DNA of 5,272 bases from a bacterium (GTDB lineage Bacteria > Omnitrophota > Gorgyraeia > Velamenicoccales > JABMQK01). Position 1 is the stretch's first letter. The number at the start of each line of letters is the position of its first letter. The stretch is from positions 1 through 5,272 of the forward strand of contig JABMQK010000090.1 of assembly GCA_013203265.1 (NCBI GenBank). Direction: 5' to 3'. The notes below the pieces were generated by a model, which searched no databases, had not been told where the DNA came from, and saw nothing but the letters and a program-made list of their open reading frames with translations. Shown here piece after piece: positions 1 through 5,272 of the stretch. The position numbers and the translations under genes were made by a program.

Positions 1-28
1 AACTTATGGAGCGAAGCGAACATAAGTT
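1..28. repeat. Small palindromic repeat with GAGCGAAGCGAA loop
   Basis: AACTTATG (1-8) pairs perfectly with CATAAGTT (21-28), leaving a 12-base loop GAGCGAAGCGAA that contains the short direct repeat GCGAA. The junction of stem and loop, CTTATGGAGCGAAG, matches the minus strand of the element at 318-330 (CTTACGGAGCGCAG) with two differences, so both appear to be members of one family. The stem may extend past the window edge. Confidence 0.55.
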
Positions 29-63
29 ATAAGTGCGAATTGTCCCTCCTTCACTGTCACTTC

Positions 64-123
64 GGCGGGATCCCGCAAAGTCCGCCATTGTAGTAGTGGC
101 GCACGCATGCGGGAAACCCCGCC
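64..123. repeat. GC-rich hairpin pair
   Basis: Two short GC-rich palindromes stand out against the AT-rich surroundings: a perfect 12-bp one at 65-76 (GCGGGATCCCGC) and GCGGG-AAAC-CCCGC at 109-122. Between them are GGCGGG/TCCGCC (64-69 with 81-86) and the 8-bp palindrome CGCATGCG (104-111). The two main units share GCGGGA...CCCGC and look like copies of one motif. The second unit shares bases with the left arm of the 116-222 inverted repeat, so the two foldings exclude each other. Neither has a following T-run, so they are not standard terminators. Confidence 0.5.
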
Positions 124-222
124 CTTTTGGCGAAATTAGAATTTATATTTCTTTTATCTTTCTTACTTTGTAATGCGTAAATTTTATATAATACCCTTCC
201 GCTTTAGCCAAAAGGGCGGGGT
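116..222. repeat. 16-bp inverted repeat flanking an AT-rich core
   Basis: Positions 116-131 (A then CCCCGCCCTTTTGGC) and 207-222 (GCCAAAAGGGCGGGG then T) are perfect reverse complements, and three further pairs (133-135 with 203-205) follow one mismatch. The 75-bp interior is strongly AT-rich with no open frame of note. The GC-rich arms and AT-rich core resemble a small non-coding mobile element (MITE-like) or a long-range RNA stem. No target-site duplication is evident at the ends, so mobility is only a guess. Confidence 0.6.
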
Positions 223-230
223 CAAATTCA

Positions 231-330
231 GACAACAGCTTACGTTTCAGCCTCAGCCCAAGGCTGATGAGCCTTTGGCTCAAAAGGCTGAACCGTCTTT
301 CGACGGACACTGCGCTCCGTAAGCTGTGTC
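231..330. repeat. Compound palindromic element covering the tgt 3' end
   Basis: Read directly: an outer 10-bp stem pairs 235-244 (ACAGCTTACG) with 318-327 (CGTAAGCTGT), flanked by a further GAC/GTC pair. Inside, 246-253 (TTCAGCCT) pairs with 285-292 (AGGCTGAA). This encloses two small hairpins, 254-258/262-266 and 268-273/277-282. A third, 293-297/302-306 (CCGTC/GACGG), stands beside it. About 70 of 100 bases can pair at once. The minus strand is coding through this element: it supplies tgt codons 380-408, and its outer stem holds the TAA stop at 242-240. It shares CTTAYGGAGCGMAGYG with the palindrome at 1-28. I infer a dispersed palindromic repeat that inserted at the gene end, similar in concept to Rickettsia palindromic elements. 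It could also act as an mRNA 3' stabiliser; it lacks the U-tract of a standard terminator. Confidence 0.75.
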
Positions 331-1466
331 TTCATTTGATTAGAATATTTATTCAAGAAGTTATCCTTGAATTCCAAAAACCTATCCTCTTTTATAGCCT
401 GTCTGATATCGTGGATTAACTTAATGAAGAAGTGGATATTATGTAAAGAGACGAGCCGCAGCCCCAATATCTCTTTAGAGTTAAATAAATGCCTTAAATA
501 GGCGCGCGAGAAGTTCTTGCAAGTATAGCAGTCGCACTCTGAATCTAACGCATTAAAATCTGACTTAAATTCCGCGTTTCTTACTGTAAGCTTACCTGTG
601 CTGGTAAATGCTGAACCATTCCTGCCGTAACGAGTGGGAATCACACAATCAAACATATCCACCCCGTAACTTACTGCCTCTAAAATATCCTCCGGCATTC
701 CAATACCCATCGCATAACGTGGTTTATCTTGGGGTAGATTCTCGGCTGTAAATGAGAGTAATTCGTTCCTTAAGTCTTCGGGCTCGCCAACACTCAATCC
801 GCCGATAGAATAACCAGGTAAATCTAGGTCTGCAAGCTCTTTGATAGACTCCTCTCTTAAATCCTTATAAGTAGAGCCCTGAACAATACCAAAGAGCATC
901 TGATTCTTTTGGCAACCTTGTTTTAGATATTCGTCCTTAGAGCGCCTGGCCCAATCAGTAGTCCTCTCCATCGCAACCTTAGCCATCTCAAGAGCTGCAG
1001 GATACTGGATACAATCATCCAGAGACATAATAATATCTGATCCCAGCGTCTTTTGTATATTGATAACTTTTTCGGGCGTTAAAAAATGTCTTGTGCCATC
1101 TATGTGTGACTGGAATTCTACACCATCATCTTTAAACTTTCTTAGAAGCGCTAAGCTAAATATCTGAAAACCGCCGCTGTCAGTAAGTATGGGTTTTTGC
1201 CAGGACATAAAATTATGCAGTCCGCCAGCTTCTTCGATTACATCAAGCCCTGGCCGTAAATAAAGATGATAAGCATTAGAAAGCACTACTTCTGCACAGC
1301 TATCCTCTAGCTCTTTGGGGGAGATTGTTTTTACAGTGGACTGTGTGGCTACCGGCATAAATACCGGCGTCTGGACTCTCCCGTGCGGCGTCTTGAATTC
1401 TGCACACCGAGCTTTTGATTTCTTATCTTTATGTGTAATTTTTAATTTGAACACTACTTCGGCCAC
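240..1466 (-). CDS. tgt: Queuine/preQ1 tRNA-guanine transglycosylase (Tgt) with repeat-encoded C-terminal tail
   Basis: Cytoplasmic enzyme that swaps guanine 34 of GUN-anticodon tRNAs (Asp, Asn, His, Tyr) for preQ1, the step before QueA. Visible blocks: TPVFMPVATQSTVK (33-46), LSNAYHLYLRPG (62-73), TDSGGFQIFSL with the active-site D96, SLDDC (148-152), GIVQGS (193-198), GGLSVGEP (222-229), DMFDCVIPTR with the nucleophile Asp at 273, and a zinc site C311-x-C313-x2-C316 plus H342 (SLHN). PTRYGRNG replaces the common PTRNARNG, and GIVQGS replaces GIVQGG. The family usually ends near FLNKY, here residue 374; about 30 further residues, rich in Arg, Lys and Glu, lie inside a compound palindrome (see 231-330). 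The start is uncertain. GTG at 1466 overlaps the upstream gene by 13 bp and has no Shine-Dalgarno. GTG at 1454, four codons in, overlaps the upstream stop by one base (TAGTG) and fits E. coli Tgt better (MFKLK against MKFEL). The given start is the outer limit. Confidence 0.95.
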   Translation of the reverse strand: MAEVVFKLKITHKDKKSKARCAEFKTPHGRVQTPVFMPVATQSTVKTISPKELEDSCAEVVLSNAYHLYLRPGLDVIEEAGGLHNFMSWQKPILTDSGGFQIFSLALLRKFKDDGVEFQSHIDGTRHFLTPEKVINIQKTLGSDIIMSLDDCIQYPAALEMAKVAMERTTDWARRSKDEYLKQGCQKNQMLFGIVQGSTYKDLREESIKELADLDLPGYSIGGLSVGEPEDLRNELLSFTAENLPQDKPRYAMGIGMPEDILEAVSYGVDMFDCVIPTRYGRNGSAFTSTGKLTVRNAEFKSDFNALDSECDCYTCKNFSRAYLRHLFNSKEILGLRLVSLHNIHFFIKLIHDIRQAIKEDRFLEFKDNFLNKYSNQMKTQLTERSVRRKTVQPFEPKAHQPWAEAET

Positions 1467-3997
1467 TCTATATTATAAACATAAACGGAATTACCTTCGG
1501 GTGTCTTTTCCTGGAGCACTTTCTTAAAATATTTTAAACCTTCTCCTTTATAAAAATACATCCTTATAAACATACTTTGGGTTAAATCTTTATCTAAAAA
1601 CACACACTTATAAGAACCCTCGTCGTCCTCGAATATCAAAGCCGAATAGTCTAAATTGCTCTCGTCTAAGACCTTCTCCTGTAAAACTGCGTCCTTGGCA
1701 TAAACAACGCTATAAGGTATTCCTATATCTATATCCAGTCCTCTACAGATATAAGCATTAAAATTTGATAAATCTAAGACCAGGCCGTTATCAAATAGTA
1801 AAAGATTTTCTTCCTTCTTGAACTTATTCGATAATGAGTTAAGCCTTATATTGCTTATTTTTGAAATCCAGCCAAGCGCATCCTGATCATTAAGTAAACT
1901 TAAATCTGTCAATAAACCTCTAGCTTTTTCTTGTGTATATCCGTATTCTTTTTTTAGATAATTTATAGATTCGGTCGGGCGACTACCTGAAAGATGAATC
2001 CAGATATCTCCTTTTTGAAAATCCCAATTACCGATATGAGAAATCGAACGCATCTTACCGATCATATCATAAGAAGCGATGAAATAGGCCGAAGGCATAT
2101 TGCTACTATAAAGAAGGGAAATTACCTCTTGTGTCTTTTCTTTATCTAAGACACCCTCTAGGTATTGGCGCGCATCTTCTTGGGGCAATTTTACAATATC
2201 TCTTAGGATATTTATCACCTTAACGTGTGTAAGGCCGTATGACTCCAACAAATCAAATGCCTCATTCTTAGATATATCTAACATTCGTAGTATCCCGATA
2301 GCCTCCTCTTCATCATCAGTAGTCAATACCTTGGCCATCCAAAATGCTACAGGGCTATTTTGAGTCTTTCCGTCAAATAAAACAGGTCTCTGGGCCACAG
2401 CTTTAAACCAATGTCCATAATCCCACCAAGAGTTTATTATCGTATTTTTATCTGAGTCGCTCTTAATAAATGTTAAGCTCTTATACCAGGCGTCATTCAT
2501 CATGGGAAACTTAAAAGAGACAATATCAATACTTCTGGTCACATAAAAAGACACAAATAGATAAATAATAAGCACCAGGGCACCCATTATAAGAAAATGA
2601 ATCTTTTTTGAAAACCTAAGGGAAATAACAAAAATTTCACGTATCGCCTTATCAAAAACTATCCCGAACATTATCCCTAAAGGAACGATCATAAGTAACG
2701 CGAATCTTACGGCGCTAAGCGAGGCATAATATAGAGTACTCAACCAGATAAATAAACAAAAGAATCCTATACCTAATTCTCTATCCCTAAGTATTTTTTT
2801 GGAAAGAACCAGATATATCGAACCAATAATGGTAACAAAAAATATAGGGACCCCTCCTAGTTCCTTAGCCATCGTATAAGGACTTATTTTCTTCAATTCA
2901 CCCACCGTAAGAAAAACATTTGGCCAATTGTCTTGGGGTATACTCTTTAAAGCAAATATCATCTTGCCTGGTTCGGATATAAAACTGAAAAAACTCTCCT
3001 TACCATTGAATAGACCAACTAATATAATTCCTGAAATAAATAAGTAGACTATCCAAAGAATATTCTTTTTAAATAAAGCTTTATCTTTTCCTTCAGAGAA
3101 ATAGTCATTTAAGATAAAGATGAAACCAGAAATGATTAATAAATCAAGTATAAACCACCAACCCTGCCAAATGCTGGCATAGAATGCACAGGCAAAAGCG
3201 AATACAGCCAGACCTAAACTTTTTTTAGCCGTATTTGCGGATTTAAAAACAAATAGAAATGACCAGAAGATTAAAAGAGGAAAAAATACATTATAAATAT
3301 CAGTATCCAACCATTCCCCTGTTGTGCGGTGTAGTAAAAGCGGAGCGAGGCTAACTGCTATTGTAGCAAAAAATGCCGCGGTATTACTTTTACACATCAA
3401 CTTAGTTATAAAAAAGGTAAAAATTACAAGTAAAACAGAAAATAATAATGGAATTAAATATAGTCCGAACTCATAATCGATATCTAAATTTAAGAAACCA
3501 AATATCTTGTAAATGAAACTACCTAAAATTATATGCATACTTCTAGAAAGCGATTGTTCAATGGGCATATCTATGAGATCGTCGTAATTTTTTCCGTCCA
3601 CAATACTGTCACCGATATGGCCTTTATTTATTAAATTATCAATCAATCTCAACCAATAGTATGAATCTATCCCGAAAAGATATGTATGATTGTTGTCATT
3701 TTGATAAAACGCCTTTTTCTCTTGAGCCTTTTCTTTTATCTTCTCTTGGATAGAGTGTTTATTTTGCTTCAAATAATCCTTATAGGACTGAGAAATTAAT
3801 TTAGCTCTCTTCTTGCCCGGAAAATCTGCATACCGCTCATCTACTTTATTTTTAATCTTTTCTAAACTGTCATTATAGACTTCTAGCTTGGCTATTTTAT
3901 TTATGCCAGATAGCGATATCAGTCTAGCCCTCAAAAATATAACAAAAAAGGAGAGCAACAAGACTAAACTAATTGTTACTATTTTGTTTTTCTTCAT
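1454..3997 (-). CDS. STT3/PglB/AglB-type oligosaccharyltransferase catalytic subunit
   Basis: Predicted membrane glycosyltransferase (GT66 / STT3 family) that would transfer a glycan from a polyprenyl-phosphate carrier to Asn of exported proteins, on the periplasmic side. It has 847 residues, nearer archaeal AglB than Campylobacter PglB. Layout: first membrane helix about 6-22; a charged, probably helical segment 30-110; first catalytic acidic motif with D111 (FGIDSYYWLR); a set of about ten further hydrophobic helices from 179 to 488; second acidic motif D231-T-D233; TVGE at 364-367, matching the TIXE/SVSE loop motif; a membrane Arg at 431 (RFALLMIVP); then a soluble domain 490-847 holding WWDYG at 524-528, which in this family contacts Ser/Thr at +2 of the sequon. 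YDMIGKM (643-649) may be the DK/MI-type element, less certainly. All key motifs are present, so it is probably active. The ATG has AGGGGG six bases upstream. It sits between two queuosine genes and its stop overlaps the tgt start. The glycan, substrates and carrier-assembly genes are not in the window. No specific gene symbol can be justified. Confidence 0.93.
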   Translation of the reverse strand: MKKNKIVTISLVLLLSFFVIFLRARLISLSGINKIAKLEVYNDSLEKIKNKVDERYADFPGKKRAKLISQSYKDYLKQNKHSIQEKIKEKAQEKKAFYQNDNNHTYLFGIDSYYWLRLIDNLINKGHIGDSIVDGKNYDDLIDMPIEQSLSRSMHIILGSFIYKIFGFLNLDIDYEFGLYLIPLLFSVLLVIFTFFITKLMCKSNTAAFFATIAVSLAPLLLHRTTGEWLDTDIYNVFFPLLIFWSFLFVFKSANTAKKSLGLAVFAFACAFYASIWQGWWFILDLLIISGFIFILNDYFSEGKDKALFKKNILWIVYLFISGIILVGLFNGKESFFSFISEPGKMIFALKSIPQDNWPNVFLTVGELKKISPYTMAKELGGVPIFFVTIIGSIYLVLSKKILRDRELGIGFFCLFIWLSTLYYASLSAVRFALLMIVPLGIMFGIVFDKAIREIFVISLRFSKKIHFLIMGALVLIIYLFVSFYVTRSIDIVSFKFPMMNDAWYKSLTFIKSDSDKNTIINSWWDYGHWFKAVAQRPVLFDGKTQNSPVAFWMAKVLTTDDEEEAIGILRMLDISKNEAFDLLESYGLTHVKVINILRDIVKLPQEDARQYLEGVLDKEKTQEVISLLYSSNMPSAYFIASYDMIGKMRSISHIGNWDFQKGDIWIHLSGSRPTESINYLKKEYGYTQEKARGLLTDLSLLNDQDALGWISKISNIRLNSLSNKFKKEENLLLFDNGLVLDLSNFNAYICRGLDIDIGIPYSVVYAKDAVLQEKVLDESNLDYSALIFEDDEGSYKCVFLDKDLTQSMFIRMYFYKGEGLKYFKKVLQEKTPEGNSVYVYNIEWPK

Positions 3998-4003
3998 TTA
4001 TAG

Positions 4004-4010
4004 CCCCCTA
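4004..4010 (-). promoter_or_regulatory. Ribosome binding site for the STT3-like gene
   Basis: The minus strand reads TAGGGGG followed by a six-base spacer (CTATAA) and ATG at 3997. This is a one-base variant of AGGAGG at normal spacing and supports 3997 as the start. It is the clearest ribosome binding site in the window; queA and tgt lack one this good. It lies in the 20-bp gap after the queA stop codon. Confidence 0.5.
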
Positions 4011-4017
4011 CAACTCT

Positions 4018-5049
4018 TTATAGGACGAGTGTGGCGTCCCCGTAGCTAAAGAAACGATATCGATTCACTATCGCTTCTTGATATGCTTTTTTTATATTTT
4101 TTAAGCCGGCAAAGGCTGATACTAATACAAAAAGAGTACTTTTAGGTAAATGAAAATTTGTAATAAGAGAATCGACTACTCGAAATTTAAACGGTGGATA
4201 AATGAATAAATCAGTATAACCCTTTATGCCATCATCTGCTATTGTAAGATTTAGAATTTTATCCCTATTTGCCTCAAGCGCCCTGCAAGTAGTCGTTCCT
4301 ACGGCAAATATCTTTTGGGAATTATTTTTTGTCTCTTTGATTAGTTTAATTGTCGCTTTGGGAATCTCAAAGTACTCTCTCTCCATTTTATGGTTTGAAA
4401 TATCTTCTTTTTTTATAGGAGCGAATGTTGGGTATCCTACGTGTAAAGTTATAAAAGCGATATTTACGCCTATTTTCTTAATCTTCTTAAGTAATGTATC
4501 AGTAAAATGCAGGCCCGCTGTGGGAGCAGCAACAGCACCTTCCCTCTTTGCATACACCGTCTGATACCTGGTTCTGTCTAATAGAGAATCTTCTCTCTTT
4601 ATATATTGTGGTAACGGCACATGGCCGATATCATTTAACTTACCCAAAATATCTTTTTTATTAAATTCAATTATCCTTTTATTGTAATCAATTAACTTAA
4701 AAGTTAATCCATTATTATTTACGCGAACTTCTTCATTAATCTTTAATCTCTTAAGCGGCTTAATTAAAGCCCGAAAACGCCTGTTGCCAATTCTTTCCAA
4801 TAGAAGCGCTTCCACCTTTCCACCTGTCTTCTTACGAAAACCAAATAATCTCGCTAAGATAACCTTGGTGTTATTTAGAATTAAAAGGTCGCCGGGATTA
4901 AAATAATCAACGATATTATGAAATTTTTTATGTGTTATGCTCTTATCTTCTCTGTCTAAAATAAGCAGGCGGGATCGATCCCTCTTTTCTAAAGGAAATT
5001 GCGCAATTAAATCTTTCCTCAAGTTATAATCAAAATCAGTTAGTTTCAT
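4018..5049 (-). CDS. queA: S-adenosylmethionine:tRNA ribosyltransferase-isomerase (QueA)
   Basis: Cytoplasmic enzyme of queuosine synthesis. It moves the ribosyl part of S-adenosylmethionine onto preQ1 at tRNA position 34 and isomerises it, giving epoxyqueuosine. The 343 residues match the normal family length and all family blocks are present in order: DFDYNL..LIAQFPLEKRDRSRLL (5-29), NPGDLLILNNTKV (51-63), GGKVEALLLE (76-85), GHVPLPQYI (142-150), the signature YQTVYA..GAVAAPTAGLHFT (162-183), LHVG (202-205), AVGTTTCRALE (249-259), TNFHLPKSTL (297-306) and YRFFSYGDA (331-339). Two departures from common consensus are visible: NNTKVILAR where NNTRVIPAR is usual (Leu at 65), and VGYPTF where VGxGTF is usual (Pro at 207). 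Both sit in otherwise intact blocks, so activity is likely. The ATG at 5049 aligns with the family N-terminus; no strong Shine-Dalgarno precedes it, only an AT-rich stretch with AGAG about 14 nt upstream. The next gene starts 20 bp downstream. Tgt, its pathway partner, is encoded two genes on. Confidence 0.97.
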   Translation of the reverse strand: MKLTDFDYNLRKDLIAQFPLEKRDRSRLLILDREDKSITHKKFHNIVDYFNPGDLLILNNTKVILARLFGFRKKTGGKVEALLLERIGNRRFRALIKPLKRLKINEEVRVNNNGLTFKLIDYNKRIIEFNKKDILGKLNDIGHVPLPQYIKREDSLLDRTRYQTVYAKREGAVAAPTAGLHFTDTLLKKIKKIGVNIAFITLHVGYPTFAPIKKEDISNHKMEREYFEIPKATIKLIKETKNNSQKIFAVGTTTCRALEANRDKILNLTIADDGIKGYTDLFIYPPFKFRVVDSLITNFHLPKSTLFVLVSAFAGLKNIKKAYQEAIVNRYRFFSYGDATLVL

Positions 5050-5064
5050 ATTAATATATAATCT

Positions 5065-5272
5065 CTATCGCTTAGAAAAGAACCAAAATATTAAAGAGAG
5101 AACAACACTTATGAGAATACAGGTAGCGAGAGGAAAATAAAAAGAGAAGTTTCCTTTTTGTATACGTATATCACCTGGCAATTCCCCTAAGAAAGGGATT
5201 TTATTAATTGTCATTAATATAATGCCTACAAAAACAATGAATGCCCCCAACATTATAAGTAGTTTGCCGAAT
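5065..5272 (-). CDS. DUF2905-family small membrane protein, 5' end truncated by window edge
   Basis: A short two-helix membrane protein of unknown function. An ATG at 5253 would give 62 residues, but the frame stays open to the window edge and reads F-G-K-L-L-I just before that Met. In this family the N-terminus typically reads like L-G-K-L-L-I-x-L-G, so the real start probably lies beyond 5272 and the gene is partial here. Visible parts, numbered from the internal Met: a first hydrophobic helix at about 2-16, the family hallmark KIPFLGELPGDIRI at about 18-31, a short GNFSFYFPLAT segment, and a second helix at about 41-59 ending in SKR. The hallmark PGDI plus the FYFPLAT segment is what identifies the family. 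It ends in TAG 15 bp before queA, so it is probably co-transcribed with it. In many bacteria such genes sit between ruvB and queA; whether ruvB lies upstream cannot be seen. No biochemical role is established to my knowledge. Confidence 0.85.
   Translation of the reverse strand, partial: FGKLLIMLGAFIVFVGIILMTINKIPFLGELPGDIRIQKGNFSFYFPLATCILISVVLSLIFWFFSKR

Larger units (their letters stand above)
1..239. other. Intergenic region downstream of tgt, filled with repeats
   Basis: No gene is supported here. The span holds the three repeat structures listed separately and an AT-rich stretch at about 132-200. No U-tracted terminator follows tgt on the minus strand. The next gene of the cluster, if any, must start left of position 1. 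Only one small open frame on the minus strand (108 to 4) was seen, and it lies wholly within repeat sequence. Confidence 0.6.

Noticed and set aside
4..108. 34-codon minus-strand open frame as a real small gene
   Set aside because: It is composed of palindromic repeat sequence, lacks a good ribosome binding site and resembles no protein I know. It is kept only as an observation about stop placement.
109..131. Rho-independent terminator
   Set aside because: The hairpin 109-122 is followed on the plus strand by only four T bases then GG, and on the minus strand by no T-run, so neither direction fits a standard terminator.
164..192. Plus-strand promoter with TATAAT at 187-192
   Set aside because: The -10 match is perfect, but it sits in an AT-rich stretch. 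The hexamer at 17-bp spacing is TACTTT, a poor -35, and no plus-strand gene follows.
188..225. Minus-strand promoter for a downstream gene (TTGACC at 225-220, TATTAT at 193-188)
   Set aside because: The spacer is 26 bp, far beyond the usual 16-18, so the pair is not credible.
231..330. tRNA or other cloverleaf RNA gene
   Set aside because: The multi-stem shape invites the idea, but there is no T-arm consensus, anticodon arm geometry or acceptor end, and the minus strand is open coding sequence through tgt.
1315..1527. Plus-strand open frame of 70 codons
   Set aside because: It lies antisense across the tgt start and the STT3-like gene end, both of which have clear family motifs. Its translation shows no recognisable domain and no ribosome binding site was seen.
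4226..4564. Plus-strand open frame of 112 codons, hydrophobic
   Set aside because: It is wholly antisense to queA, covering its most conserved blocks. The apparent hydrophobicity follows from reading the complement of a polar coding strand.
1..5272. CRISPR array, preQ1 riboswitch or insertion-sequence transposase
   Set aside because: No regularly spaced direct repeats, no preQ1 aptamer-like leader (the operon's 5' end is outside the window), and no transposase motifs were seen.

Overview
This window shows one compact bacterial gene cluster. All genes are on the minus strand, so transcription runs from high to low coordinates. The order is: a small DUF2905-type membrane protein (5' end cut by the window edge), queA, a large STT3/PglB/AglB-type oligosaccharyltransferase, then tgt. 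Gaps are 15 bp and 20 bp, and the last two genes overlap, so this looks like part of one operon. Its promoter would lie upstream of position 5272 and is not visible.

The genes are AT-rich and use bacterial-type enzymes. QueA marks the bacterial queuosine pathway rather than archaeal archaeosine. A DUF2905-queA-tgt arrangement is familiar from many bacteria, often near ruvB and yajC-secDF. An STT3-family enzyme inside it is less usual. It points to an uncultured, diderm-like lineage such as Omnitrophota or a relative, but that placement is inference from gene content, not a search.

By role: Tgt puts preQ1 into the wobble position (G34) of GUN-anticodon tRNAs, and QueA then converts preQ1 to epoxyqueuosine using S-adenosylmethionine. 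The STT3-like protein should transfer a lipid-linked glycan to asparagine on the outer face of the cytoplasmic membrane. It carries the expected acidic motifs, a TVGE motif and WWDYG. It also has a long charged insertion before the first catalytic Asp, and an internal repeat in its soluble C-terminal domain.

Positions 1-330 are different in character: a cluster of palindromic and GC-rich repeats downstream of, and running into, the 3' end of tgt. The last 29 codons and the stop codon of tgt lie inside a roughly 100-bp compound palindrome, so the enzyme seems to have gained a repeat-encoded tail. A second, smaller palindrome at 1-28 shares its core sequence. No convincing gene, RNA gene, terminator or promoter was found in 1-239.
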